Part shown: positions 36,803 to 45,287 of the stretch, in pieces
How the letters are laid out: each line of letters opens with the position of its first letter
Numbering within the stretch: position 1 is the stretch's first letter
From: Agaricicola taiwanensis
GTDB lineage: Bacteria > Pseudomonadota > Alphaproteobacteria > Rhizobiales > Methylopilaceae
Direction of reading: 5' to 3'
DNA: 64,000 bases
Assembly (NCBI RefSeq): GCF_014635245.1
Contig: NZ_BMCP01000002.1
Span: forward strand, 1,054,001 to 1,118,000
Program-made: the position numbers and the translations under genes
The notes under the pieces: generated by a model
Told to the model about the DNA's origin: nothing
The model's input: the letters and a program-made list of their open reading frames with translations, nothing else
Database searches by the model: none

Positions 36803-36966
36803 GGCGTTCTCCCTGAAAAGTGAGAGGGAAAGACACGAGCCCGCTGTCCGTTGTCAAGGCGCGGTGCATCGCAATCCCCTATCGATGCCAAAGAGCGGCC
36901 GTATAAGATAAGGAGTCCCCAGGCTGGTCTGATGGAACAAAGGGGCCGCCGCGGCACAGCTGCGAC

Positions 36967-36994
36967 TTGCCATTTCAGCAGAAATGCGTATAAG
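36967..36994 (+). promoter_or_regulatory. Sigma-70 promoter for rpsF operon
   Basis: TTGCCA (36967-36972), 16-base spacer, TATAAG (36989-36994). The start site would be near 37001, giving a long 5' leader of about 175 bases to the rpsF ATG. Confidence 0.55.
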
Positions 36995-37090
36995 CGCGCG
37001 ATCTTCCGACCGCTCCGGCCGGGGGCTTAACGGGTCGTCGCCTCGGCGGCAGGATTTTTCGTTCGAATAATCCGTGATCCGGTGTCTCCG

Positions 37091-37130
37091 CCTTCGAGGG
37101 TATCGTTCGAGCCTTTCCGAGGCTCGAAGG
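37091..37130 (+). promoter_or_regulatory. rpsF leader with mutually exclusive hairpins (candidate S6:S18 autoregulatory element)
   Basis: TTCGAGCC (37106-37113) pairs with GGCTCGAA (37121-37128) around loop TTTCCGA. Alternatively the upstream CCTTCGAG (37091-37098) pairs with CTCGAAGG (37123-37130), excluding the first stem. A CCG triplet lies in the loop of the first hairpin. S6:S18 leaders described in bacteria carry a CCG element that mimics the rRNA binding site; whether this is the same motif needs a covariance search. Confidence 0.45.
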
Positions 37131-37177
37131 GCTACGCGCCGGGTGTGTTGGATGTTGTGCAACAGAAAGGCTGTACC

Positions 37178-37624
37178 ATGCCGCTTTATGAGCATGTCTT
37201 CCTGGCTCGCCAGGATGTCAGCGCCCAGCAGGTTGAAGCTCTCGTCGAGCAGTTCAAGGGCGTGATCGAAGAACATGGCGGTTCCATCGCCAAGAACGAA
37301 TACTGGGGCCTCAAGTCCCTCGCCTTCCGCGTCAACAAGAACCGCAAGGCGCATTACACCCTGCTCAACATCGACGCTCCGGCAGCAGCCGTCGCCGAAA
37401 TGGAACGCCAGCAGGGCATCAGCGAAGACGTGCTTCGTTTCCTGACGATCCGCGTCGAGGCTCACGAAGAAGGACCGTCCGCCATGCTGTCGCGCAAGGA
37501 TCGCGATGACCGTGGTGATCGCGGCGACCGTGGTGGCTTCGGCGGCCGTGATCGCGACGACCGCCCGCGTGGTGGTGATCGCGAAGAGCGCCGCCCCCGT
37601 CGTGACGAGAGCTCGGAGAACTGA
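37178..37624 (+). CDS. rpsF: 30S ribosomal protein S6
   Basis: 148 residues from the ATG at 37178, preceded by AAAGG at seven bases. The first 95 residues are the S6 fold ([13 protein letters not shown] start, [37 protein letters not shown]), which binds S18 and 16S rRNA. The tail (about 108-148) is a low-complexity Arg/Asp/Gly repeat, longer than E. coli S6 and common in this group; it may be disordered and contact RNA. First gene of rpsF-rpsR-DUF2232-rplI. Confidence 0.97.
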   Translation: MPLYEHVFLARQDVSAQQVEALVEQFKGVIEEHGGSIAKNEYWGLKSLAFRVNKNRKAHYTLLNIDAPAAAVAEMERQQGISEDVLRFLTIRVEAHEEGPSAMLSRKDRDDRGDRGDRGGFGGRDRDDRPRGGDREERRPRRDESSEN

Positions 37625-37626
37625 TT

Positions 37627-37866
37627 ATGGCCGCACCCGCACAACGTCGCCCCTTCTTCCGCCGCCGCAAGAGCTGCCCCTTCACGGGCGCCAATGCGCC
37701 GATCATCGACTACAAGGACGTGAAGCTCCTGCAGCGCTACATTTCCGAGCGCGGCAAGATCGTTCCCTCACGTATCACGGCCGTTTCGGCCAAGAAGCAG
37801 CGTGAGCTGGCCAAGGCCATCAAGCGCGCGCGTTTCCTTGGCCTGCTGCCCTACGTCATTCGCTGA
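37627..37866 (+). CDS. rpsR: 30S ribosomal protein S18
   Basis: 79 residues, full length. Basic N-terminus with [15 protein letters not shown], then [49 protein letters not shown] in segments typical of S18. It pairs with S6 on the 30S platform. It begins two bases after the rpsF stop, so the two are made in step. Tandem GC-rich hairpins follow its stop. Confidence 0.98.
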   Translation: MAAPAQRRPFFRRRKSCPFTGANAPIIDYKDVKLLQRYISERGKIVPSRITAVSAKKQRELAKAIKRARFLGLLPYVIR

Positions 37867-37874
37867 TGACGATC

Positions 37875-37936
37875 CCGGCCCGCCTCATGGGGGGCCGGTT
37901 CTTGCCTGAGTGCTGCTGACCCCAGACGGGGTCAGC
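37875..37936 (+). terminator. Tandem hairpins after rpsR
   Basis: Two strong stems: CCGGCCC/GGGCCGG (37875-37898, followed by TTCTTG) and GCTGACCCC/GGGGTCAGC with loop AGAC (37915-37936, followed by CCTTGATTGTT). T-runs are weak, so they may partly terminate or stabilise rpsF-rpsR mRNA and lower expression of the membrane protein and rplI downstream. Confidence 0.42.
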
Positions 37937-37999
37937 CTTGATTGTTGGGGCGGACATTCGATCCGCTTCTAACCGCTTTTCCAAGCGGGACAGCTGGTG

Positions 38000-38953
38000 A
38001 TGATGAAACGCTTTCTTCCTGTCGGCCTCGGTGCCGGGATCGCCTCGGCGCTGCTGTTTGCATCGCTGGGCTCAGGGTCCATCCTCTCACTGGCTCTTTT
38101 CCAGATCGCGCCACTCCCGATCCTGCTCGCGGCTATCGGCTGGGGTCAGGCCGCCGGTTTGATCGCGGCCGGAATCGCCGGTCTCTCCGTTCTCGCCGCG
38201 CTCGGCGTCGAAATGGGCGCACTTCATCTTGCCAGCGTGGGCGTACCTTCCTGGTGGCTGGCCCATCTCGCATTGCTGTCGCAGCCCAATGATGACGGGG
38301 ATGTCGCCTGGTATCCTATCGGGCGCCTCGTCCTCTGGGCGGCAGCCATCGCCATCGGAATCGCCGGGTTGTCAGCGCTCGTCATAGGCGGCTCCGTATC
38401 CGGCTATGAGGCCCTTCTGCGCGAAAATCTCCTCGGGCTTTTGAACAATGGCGGCGCTGCGGCGATGCTGCCGGAAGGCATGACACCGGAGAACACGGCG
38501 GACCTTATTGTCTTCGTCATGCCCCCCGCCTTTGCCGCTTTTTCGCTGGTCATCACGCTCATCAATCTCTGGATCGCGGCACGTGTGGCGCGGGCGTCAG
38601 GCCGCCTGATCCGCCCTTGGCCGGATCTTGTGATGACGCGATTCCCCACGGCGGTTCTGCCGACCTTTACCCTGGCCGTCCTGGTCATGTTTCTGCCCGA
38701 CCCCTTCGCCTTCTTCGGCCGGATCGCCGCGACGGTGCTCCTGCTGCTGCTTGCTCTGATCGGCCTTACCGTCATCCACTTCGCGACACGTGGCTCGGCG
38801 AGCCAGCCCTTCGTGCTGATCGCCACCTATCTGCTGCTCTTCGTGCAGATCGGTACGCTCTTCGTCGTCGCCGTCCTCGGCATTGCCGAACAACTCTTCG
38901 GCCTGCGTGCCCGCATCGCGGCCCGCAGGTCCTCCTCACCCCCCAGATCTTGA
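38000..38953 (+). CDS. DUF2232 multi-pass membrane protein
   Basis: 317 residues with about eight hydrophobic segments and short basic ends (C-terminal RARIAARRSSSPPRS). A DUF2232 (YybS-like) inner-membrane protein; its position between rpsR and rplI is conserved in alphaproteobacteria and its function is unknown. Two ATGs (38000 and 38003) follow each other; I use the first. It contains the motif SGYEALLRENL in a loop and LIVFVMPPAFAAFSLVITLINLW in adjoining helices. Ends 18 bases before rplI. Confidence 0.85.
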   Translation: MMKRFLPVGLGAGIASALLFASLGSGSILSLALFQIAPLPILLAAIGWGQAAGLIAAGIAGLSVLAALGVEMGALHLASVGVPSWWLAHLALLSQPNDDGDVAWYPIGRLVLWAAAIAIGIAGLSALVIGGSVSGYEALLRENLLGLLNNGGAAAMLPEGMTPENTADLIVFVMPPAFAAFSLVITLINLWIAARVARASGRLIRPWPDLVMTRFPTAVLPTFTLAVLVMFLPDPFAFFGRIAATVLLLLLALIGLTVIHFATRGSASQPFVLIATYLLLFVQIGTLFVVAVLGIAEQLFGLRARIAARRSSSPPRS

Positions 38954-38971
38954 TAGAACCGGAGAATTATC

Positions 38972-39532
38972 ATGAACGTCATCCTGCTTGAACGCATTGC
39001 CAAGCTTGGCCAGATGGGCGACGTCGTCCGTGTCAAGGACGGCTATGCCCGGAATTTCCTCCTGCCGCAGGGCAAGGCACTGCGTGCCAACGAGGCGAAC
39101 AAGGCTCATTTCGAGAGCCAGCGCGCTCAGCTTGAAACCCGCAATCTGGAGCTCAAGAAAGACGCCGAGGCCGCCGGCGAGAAGCTGAACGGCCAGAGCG
39201 TGATCATCATCCGCCAGGCCGGCGAGACTGGCCAGCTCTACGGATCGGTCTCCACCCGCGATATCGCGGAAGCACTCGGCGCCGAAGGCTTCAAGGTCGG
39301 CCGCAACCAGATCGTGCTCAACACGCCGATAAAGGCCATCGGGCTTCACGAGGTGCCGGTTGCGCTGCATCCGGAGGTGGAGGTTTCCATCACGGTCAAC
39401 GTCGCTCGCAGCACTGACGAGGCGGGCCGGCAGGCCGGCGGTGAGGATCTGACCCTTCGCGGTGAGGATGCGCGCTTTGAAACCTTCGATCCAGAAGCTG
39501 ATGGCGCGGAAGCCTCCGACGAAGAAGCCTGA
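38972..39532 (+). CDS. rplI: 50S ribosomal protein L9
   Basis: 186 residues. Two-domain L9: N-terminal domain with [30 protein letters not shown] in segments, a long connecting helix (about 41-75) and a C-terminal domain containing [11 protein letters not shown] and [12 protein letters not shown]. The acidic tail (about 160-186) exceeds E. coli L9 and is typical of Rhizobiales. GGAGA lies seven bases before the ATG. A strong terminator follows, so the rpsF operon ends here and cfa and dnaB are transcribed separately. Confidence 0.97.
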   Translation: MNVILLERIAKLGQMGDVVRVKDGYARNFLLPQGKALRANEANKAHFESQRAQLETRNLELKKDAEAAGEKLNGQSVIIIRQAGETGQLYGSVSTRDIAEALGAEGFKVGRNQIVLNTPIKAIGLHEVPVALHPEVEVSITVNVARSTDEAGRQAGGEDLTLRGEDARFETFDPEADGAEASDEEA

Positions 39533-39554
39533 AGCCAGGATCCACGAAAATCAA

Positions 39555-39580
39555 CGCCCGGCTTTGCCGGGCGTTTTTTT
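39555..39580 (+). terminator. Rho-independent terminator after rplI
   Basis: CGCCCGGC-TTT-GCCGGGCG followed by seven T residues: a textbook intrinsic terminator 23 bases after the rplI stop. Confidence 0.9.
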
Positions 39581-39601
39581 ATGGCGCAACCCCTCTATAA
39601 T
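39574..39601 (+). promoter_or_regulatory. Candidate cfa promoter
   Basis: Perfect TATAAT at 39596-39601, 55 bases before the cfa ATG. No good -35 exists: the expected position is the T-run of the rplI terminator. It may need an activator or an alternative sigma factor. Confidence 0.35.
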
Positions 39602-39655
39602 CGGCCCGGGGTGGCGGTATGTTTCCCGATCGTAGCGTAAGCTGAAGGAAAGCGG

Positions 39656-40909
39656 ATGGACATGCTCCTGGATTCAGCACTGGGCAAAGTGATCCGACAT
39701 GGCAGCCTGGATGTCATCACCGCTAGCGGCCAGAGGCTGACATTTGGCGACCGGAAGGGCGCGCCGATCGTCGTGCGCTTCACCGACCGAAAGGCCCAAT
39801 GGGCTTTTATGATCGATCCCTACTATTACACCGGAAAGCTCTTCATGGACGAACGGCTCCGGGTCGAGCAGGGAACGATCTATGATTTTCTGGAGGTGAT
39901 GCTGTCGAATGCACGCGGCACGAAGCCGCCCTTGCCCGAGCGCATCATCGACTGGTTTCGTTTCGCCATGCGGCACGTCCGTCAATACAACGTCGGCTTG
40001 CGCGCCAAACGCAACGTGGCCCGCCACTACGATCTCGACGGGCGGCTCTACGATCTCTTCCTGGATTCCGACAAGCAATATTCCTGCGCTTATTTTGAAC
40101 ACCCGGGGCAGGACCTGGAAGAAGCGCAATTAGCCAAAAAGCGGCATATCACGGCGAAGCTTCTGATGCAGCCGGGCCACCGCGTACTCGACATCGGCTG
40201 CGGCTGGGGCGGGCTTGCGATCTATCTCGCAAGCATGGCCAACGTCGAGGTGCGTGGCATCACCCTGTCGGAGGAACAACTCGCGGCTGCGCGGGCTAAG
40301 GCCCATGACGAAGGTCTGGAGCAGCGGGCGAGTTTCGCGCTGGAGGATTATCGCACCACAGAGGGGCGGTTCGACCGCATCGTCTCGGTCGGCATGCTGG
40401 AGCATGTGGGCGTCGACTTCTTCGATGTTTATTTCCAGTCGATCCGCTGGCTGCTGAAGGATGACGGAGTGGCGTTGGTTCACGCCATATTCCGCCCGGA
40501 AGGTCCCGGACGGACCAACCCGTGGATTCAGAAATATATCTTCCCCGGCGGCTATATCCCTGCCCTGTCCGAGGTGCTTCCGGCGGTGGAACGGTCGGGG
40601 CTTCTGGTGACGGATATCGAGATCCTGCGCCTGCACTATGCTGAAACCCTGCGGGCCTGGCGCGAGCGCTTTATGGCGCGTCGGGCAGAGGCCGTTTCGC
40701 TTTACGACGAACGGTTCTGCCGCATGTGGGAGTTCTATCTGGCCGGCTCGGAAACCGCCTTCCGCTATGAAGACATGGCCGTCTTCCAGATTCAGCTGAC
40801 CAAGAATCAGAACATCGTGCCCCTTGTCCGTGACTATGTCACAGACAACGAGAGCGCCCTGCGCAAGCGCGAGGAACTGCTGACGCCGGTCCGTCTTGCC
40901 GGAGAGTGA
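39656..40909 (+). CDS. cfa: Cyclopropane-fatty-acyl-phospholipid synthase
   Basis: 417 residues. SAM-dependent enzyme that adds a methylene group across cis double bonds of membrane phospholipid acyl chains, usually on entry to stationary phase or under acid stress. N-terminal lipid-binding domain (about 1-115), then SYF-type YSCAYFEHPGQDLEEAQ, SAM motif VLDIGCGWGGLAIYL, and GMLEHVGVDFFDVYF. AAGGAA precedes the ATG. It stands as a single unit between rplI and dnaB, which are usually adjacent, with its own terminator upstream and TATAAT box. Confidence 0.92.
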   Translation: MDMLLDSALGKVIRHGSLDVITASGQRLTFGDRKGAPIVVRFTDRKAQWAFMIDPYYYTGKLFMDERLRVEQGTIYDFLEVMLSNARGTKPPLPERIIDWFRFAMRHVRQYNVGLRAKRNVARHYDLDGRLYDLFLDSDKQYSCAYFEHPGQDLEEAQLAKKRHITAKLLMQPGHRVLDIGCGWGGLAIYLASMANVEVRGITLSEEQLAAARAKAHDEGLEQRASFALEDYRTTEGRFDRIVSVGMLEHVGVDFFDVYFQSIRWLLKDDGVALVHAIFRPEGPGRTNPWIQKYIFPGGYIPALSEVLPAVERSGLLVTDIEILRLHYAETLRAWRERFMARRAEAVSLYDERFCRMWEFYLAGSETAFRYEDMAVFQIQLTKNQNIVPLVRDYVTDNESALRKREELLTPVRLAGE

Positions 40910-40984
40910 CGGTCAAGGGCCAACAGGATCGACGCGCCACATTTTTGCCCCATTATCCTAAGGCTGTGAATCATGGGTATTTCG

Positions 40985-40998
40985 CGGCCCTAGGGCCG
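40985..40998. repeat. Perfect 14-bp palindrome upstream of dnaB
   Basis: CGGCCCTAGGGCCG, perfectly self-complementary, in the 186-base gap between cfa and dnaB and about 98 bases before the dnaB ATG. It could be a protein binding site; it has no loop and no T-run, so it is a poor terminator. Confidence 0.4.
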
Positions 40999-41095
40999 TG
41001 AGGCGTGCCGTCGCGGGATTTTGGGGCGATGGTGGCACTCTTCTTCGAAGCCTGGGCGTGTTAACGGATCGGTAACAGACGGAACCGAACCCACC

Positions 41096-42586
41096 ATGGC
41101 CTATGCCGAGAGTACGAGCCGCGCGCTCGTTGAAGTTGAAACCTATCGTCAGGCGCCGCACAACATCGAGGCGGAACAGGCGCTTCTGGGTGCGCTTCTG
41201 GTCAACAATGAAGCTTTTTATCGGGTCTCGGACTTCCTGGAAGCCGGGCATTTCTTCGAAAACGTCCACCAGAAAATTTTCGAGATTGCCGCAACGCTGA
41301 TTCGGTCCGGCAAGATCGCCACGCCGGTGACGCTGAAGACTTTTCTTCCGGCTGACACCGACCTCGGCGGGATGACGGTCTCACAGTATCTGGCCCGGCT
41401 TGCCGCCGAGGCCACCAGCGTCATCAATGCGGAGGACTACGGCCGCACCATCTATGATCTCGCCATTCGCCGGACGCTGATCCTGATCGGCGAGGACATG
41501 GTGAACATCGCCTATGACGCGCCGGTCGACATGGCGCCGCGATCGCAGATCGAGGATGCCGAACGACGGCTCTACGAACTCGCCGAACAAGGCCGCTACG
41601 ATGGCGGCTTCCAGAGTTTTTCCAACGCGCTCGTCACCGCGGTCGACATGGCCGCCAACGCCTACAAGCGGGATGGCAGCCTGTCCGGTCTCGCCACCGG
41701 CCTGTCGGACCTCGACCGCATGATGGGCGGCCTGCAAGCGTCCGACCTTCTCGTTCTCGCCGGACGGCCAGGCATGGGCAAGACCGCGCTGGCGACCAAT
41801 CTCGCCTTCAACGTGGCCAAGGCCTATCGAGCCGAGCAGGAGCCCGACGGCCGGATGAAAACCGTCGACGGCGGTCAGGTCGGCTTTTTCTCGCTTGAAA
41901 TGTCGGCCGAGCAGCTCGCCACGCGTATTCTCGCCGAACAGTCCGGCATTCCCTCCTACAAGATCCGCCGAGGAGACATCACCGAGCAGGAGTTTGGACA
42001 CCTCGCGGAGGTCGCCCGTCAGCTGCAGACCATCCCCTTCTACATCGACGAGACGGGCGGCATCTCGATCTCGCAGCTGACCGCTCGCGCGCGTCGCCTG
42101 AAGCGCCAGCGCGGTCTGGATCTTCTGGTGGTGGATTATATCCAGCTCCTCTCCGGCTCCGCCAAGAAGGGTGACAACCGCGTTCAGGAAATCACCGAAA
42201 TCACCACAGGTCTCAAGGCCTTGGCGAAAGAACTTAATGTTCCAATCATCGCCCTGTCCCAGTTGTCCCGTCAGGTGGAAAACCGCGACGACAAGCGCCC
42301 GCAACTGTCGGATCTGCGCGAATCGGGTTCCATCGAACAGGACGCCGACGTGGTCATCTTCGTGTTTCGCGAGGAGTATTATATCAAGGGCAAGAAGCCC
42401 CGCGAAGGCACGCCGGAATTCCTGACCTGGATGGCTGAAATGGAGCGCGCCGCCGGCAAGGCAGAGGTCATCATAGGCAAGCAGCGTCACGGTCCCACCG
42501 GAACGGTGGAAGTGGCCTTCGAAGCCGAAGTCACGCGCTTCTCCAATCTTGCGCAGTCAGACCATCTGCCGGAGCGGTTTGAATAG
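41096..42586 (+). CDS. dnaB: Replicative DNA helicase
   Basis: 496 residues from the ATG at 41096. Hexameric helicase that unwinds the replication fork. N-terminal DnaB domain (about 18-125, APHNIEAEQALLGALLVNNEAF in the first helices), linker, then the RecA-like domain with Walker A AGRPGMGKTALATN (about 221-234), the EMSAEQL segment, Walker B LLVVDYIQLL, and ALSQLSRQVE plus QRHGPTGTVEV. No intein is present. Upstream lie a palindrome and cfa; alr follows. Confidence 0.97.
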   Translation: MAYAESTSRALVEVETYRQAPHNIEAEQALLGALLVNNEAFYRVSDFLEAGHFFENVHQKIFEIAATLIRSGKIATPVTLKTFLPADTDLGGMTVSQYLARLAAEATSVINAEDYGRTIYDLAIRRTLILIGEDMVNIAYDAPVDMAPRSQIEDAERRLYELAEQGRYDGGFQSFSNALVTAVDMAANAYKRDGSLSGLATGLSDLDRMMGGLQASDLLVLAGRPGMGKTALATNLAFNVAKAYRAEQEPDGRMKTVDGGQVGFFSLEMSAEQLATRILAEQSGIPSYKIRRGDITEQEFGHLAEVARQLQTIPFYIDETGGISISQLTARARRLKRQRGLDLLVVDYIQLLSGSAKKGDNRVQEITEITTGLKALAKELNVPIIALSQLSRQVENRDDKRPQLSDLRESGSIEQDADVVIFVFREEYYIKGKKPREGTPEFLTWMAEMERAAGKAEVIIGKQRHGPTGTVEVAFEAEVTRFSNLAQSDHLPERFE

Positions 42587-42645
42587 CCGATGCCTTCGCC
42601 GCCGAACGAGGATAAGCTCGTCACGCAATCAACCACTGGCCTGCC

Positions 42646-43770
42646 GTGACCTTTTCGACATCGATCACCAGCCCGCCGGCGCTCGAGACCGGCGCCCTCC
42701 TCACCATCGATCTCGGCGCGATCGTTTCCAACTGGCGTCATCTCGCGGAGCGGGCAAGCCCCGCCGAATGCGCCGCCGTGGTCAAGGCGAACGCCTATGG
42801 CTGCGGCATCACCCGCGTCGCCGGCGCGCTTTCTGCGGCCGGCGCGAAAACATTCTTCGTTGCCCATGCCTTTGAGGGCCGCGAGGCCCGGCAGGCTGCG
42901 CCTGATGCCGCGATCTACGTCCTCAACGGGTTGCCACCGGGCGGCGCCGCCGAAATGGCGGCCGATCGCCTGCGCCCCGTCCTTGGGAGCATGGCCGAAA
43001 TCGAGGACTGGTCGATCAACGGGGACGCCCATCCCGCCGCGATCCACGTCGACACGGGCATGAACCGGCTGGGCCTGAGCCATGAAGAAGCCAAAGTGGT
43101 CGCGGAACGCCACGCCAGCGGGCGCCTTGGTTTTTCCCCCTCGCTGTTCATGAGCCATCTTGCCTGCGCCGATGATCCCGAGCATCCGCTCAATGCTCTT
43201 CAACTCGACCGGTTTCGGCAGGCACGGGCACTGTTTCCCCAGGTGCCAGCAAGCCTCGCCAATTCCGCGGCCACCCACCAGGGCGGAGACTGGCGATTTG
43301 ATCTCTGCCGCCCCGGCATCGCGCTTTACGGGGGCAACCCTTACGTGGGATCGGCCAATCCGATGCGCCCGGTCGTGCGCCTGGAGGCCCGCGTCATCCA
43401 GGTCCGCGAGGCCGCGGCCGGTGACACCGTGGGATATGGCGCCACGCAGAGGCTCACGCGTCGATCGCAGCTTGCAATTCTCTCGATCGGTTATGCCGAT
43501 GGCTATTTCCGCCTCGCCGGTTCGTCCGACGCCAAAGCCGGCGCCGAGGCGGTCATCGCCGGCAAGCGCTGTCCCCTCGTCGGGCGCATCTCCATGGATC
43601 TGATGGCCGTGGACATCACGGATGCACCTGCCGTGCGGCGCGGCGACATGGCGGTCCTTCTCGGCGAAGGCATTGATGTTGATGAGGTCGCCGCTCACGC
43701 CCAGACCATCGGCTATGAGGTCCTCACCGACCTCGGACGGCGATATCACCGGATCTACCGTCCGGCCTAG
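42646..43770 (+). CDS. alr: Alanine racemase
   Basis: 374 residues, GTG start at 42646. PLP enzyme that makes D-alanine for peptidoglycan. The PLP lysine is K47 in VVKANAYGCG; the C-terminal beta domain carries DTVGYGATQRL (catalytic Tyr region), LSIGYADGYFR and VGRISMDLMAVDITD. The dnaB-alr-radA order is standard in alphaproteobacteria. Note that the N-terminal eight residues could be skipped, but no better start with a ribosome binding site is visible. Confidence 0.95.
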   Translation: MTFSTSITSPPALETGALLTIDLGAIVSNWRHLAERASPAECAAVVKANAYGCGITRVAGALSAAGAKTFFVAHAFEGREARQAAPDAAIYVLNGLPPGGAAEMAADRLRPVLGSMAEIEDWSINGDAHPAAIHVDTGMNRLGLSHEEAKVVAERHASGRLGFSPSLFMSHLACADDPEHPLNALQLDRFRQARALFPQVPASLANSAATHQGGDWRFDLCRPGIALYGGNPYVGSANPMRPVVRLEARVIQVREAAAGDTVGYGATQRLTRRSQLAILSIGYADGYFRLAGSSDAKAGAEAVIAGKRCPLVGRISMDLMAVDITDAPAVRRGDMAVLLGEGIDVDEVAAHAQTIGYEVLTDLGRRYHRIYRPA

Positions 43771-43836
43771 CGCTTGCGATGTTCACGTTTTGATCTTATC
43801 CTTCGGGCACCCCTCCACCGTTAGTGATTCTCGCCC

Positions 43837-45225
43837 GTGGCCCGTCCCAAAACCTCCTTCATCTGCCAGAATTGCGGCGCGGTTTCCTCCCGTTGGAACG
43901 GCAAGTGCGAAGCCTGCGACGAATGGAACACCATCGTTGAGGAAGCCGCCGCTCCGCCGGTCGCCGGAGCGCCGGGGCGACGCCTCGGCAAAGGGCGCGT
44001 GGTCGCCTTGGAGAGCCTTGCCGGGTCCACGGCTGAGCCGCCGCGTCTCCTTTCCGGCATCGGCGAGTTCGATCGGGTCACCGGCGGCGGCTTCGTGCGC
44101 GGCTCCGTCCTGCTCATCGGCGGCGATCCCGGCATCGGCAAGTCGACCCTGCTGATCCAGGCCTCTGCCGCTCTCGCGCGGGCCGGCCATCGCACCGTCT
44201 ATATCTCGGGTGAAGAGGCGGCCGCCCAGGTGCGCCTTCGGGCCGAGCGGCTTGGCCTTGCCGACGCGCCGGTCGCTCTCGGCGCGGAAACCTCCGTTGA
44301 AGATATTCTCGCGACGCTCGATGCTGGCGAGCCAGCTCGCCTCGTCATCATCGACTCGATCCAGACCATGTGGACCAATGCAGTCGAATCGGCACCCGGC
44401 ACCGTCACACAGGTTCGCGCCGCCTCGCAGGCGCTGATTCGCTATGCCAAGACGACGGGCGCCTGCGTGATCCTCGTCGGCCACGTCACCAAGGACGGCC
44501 AGATCGCCGGGCCCAGGGTGGTTGAGCATATGGTGGATGCGGTGATGTCCTTTGAGGGCGAGGCGGGGCACGCCTTCCGCATCCTGCGTGCCCAAAAGAA
44601 TCGTTTCGGCCCGACCGACGAGATCGGCGTCTTCTCCATGGGAGAGCGCGGGCTTGAAGAAGTCACCAATCCGTCCGCCCTCTTCCTTTCCTCACGGGAC
44701 ACGGCGGCGCCTGGCATGGCCGTCTTTGCCGGAATGGAAGGCACGCGGCCGATCCTTGTGGAGATCCAGGCTCTTGTCGCGCCCTCGGCTCTGGGCACGC
44801 CCCGTCGCGCCGTCGTGGGCTGGGATCAGAATCGGCTGGCCATGGTTCTGGCCGTGCTCGATGCCCATGGCGGATTGCGGCTCGGCGGGCACGACGTCTA
44901 TCTCAATGTCGCCGGCGGCCTGAAGATCGCGGAGCCGGCCGCCGATCTTGCGGTCGCCAGCGCACTGATTTCCTCGCTGACCGGCGTGATCTTGCCGGCT
45001 GACACCGTGCTGTTCGGCGAGGTCAGCCTCTCCGGCGCCATCCGCCAGGTATCACATGCCGGAGCTCGTCTAAAAGAGGCGAACCGCCTTGGCTTCACCC
45101 AGGCCATCGTGCCGCCGGTCGGTGATATCTCCAGCGGCATGAAGGTCTCAGAACTGAGCAGTCTGGATGCGTTGGTCGCCCGCATCTCGGCCATGGCAAC
45201 ACGCCTGCAACGCAAAGGCGCGTGA
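43837..45225 (+). CDS. radA: DNA repair protein RadA
   Basis: 462 residues, GTG start. RadA (Sms) is a DnaB-like branch-migration helicase acting with RecA in recombination. N-terminal C4 zinc finger (C10, C13, C24, C27: CQNCG and CEACD), Walker A GGDPGIGKST (about 90-99), the RadA-specific KNRFG motif (AQKNRFGPTDEIGVF), and a C-terminal Lon-like domain with VAGGLKIAEPAADLAVASALIS. 66 bases after alr. Confidence 0.96.
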   Translation: MARPKTSFICQNCGAVSSRWNGKCEACDEWNTIVEEAAAPPVAGAPGRRLGKGRVVALESLAGSTAEPPRLLSGIGEFDRVTGGGFVRGSVLLIGGDPGIGKSTLLIQASAALARAGHRTVYISGEEAAAQVRLRAERLGLADAPVALGAETSVEDILATLDAGEPARLVIIDSIQTMWTNAVESAPGTVTQVRAASQALIRYAKTTGACVILVGHVTKDGQIAGPRVVEHMVDAVMSFEGEAGHAFRILRAQKNRFGPTDEIGVFSMGERGLEEVTNPSALFLSSRDTAAPGMAVFAGMEGTRPILVEIQALVAPSALGTPRRAVVGWDQNRLAMVLAVLDAHGGLRLGGHDVYLNVAGGLKIAEPAADLAVASALISSLTGVILPADTVLFGEVSLSGAIRQVSHAGARLKEANRLGFTQAIVPPVGDISSGMKVSELSSLDALVARISAMATRLQRKGA

Positions 45226-45287
45226 CGAGACCGGCCAAGGCGGCTATAAGGCCGCCATTCTGCCAGCTCCAGAACGCGATCCTGCTC

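Larger units (their letters stand above)
36803..37177. other. 375-base divergent regulatory region, fabD / rpsF
   Basis: The only gap above 300 bases. On the minus strand TTGACA (36858-36853) is a likely -35 for fabD without a clear -10. On the plus strand TTGCCA-N16-TATAAG (36967-36994) is a good rpsF promoter, followed by a leader of about 175 bases with competing hairpins (37091-37130). I see no coding potential: open frames here are short and lack ribosome binding sites. Confidence 0.7.

Noticed and set aside
35138..36823. 561-codon open frame on the plus strand opposite fabG and fabD
   Set aside because: It mirrors the third-position GC bias of two certain genes and has no motif or start signal.
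36932..36960. GGAAC in the fabD/rpsF gap as another EcfG promoter
   Set aside because: The 16- and 17-base positions read CACA-like sequence, not CGTT.
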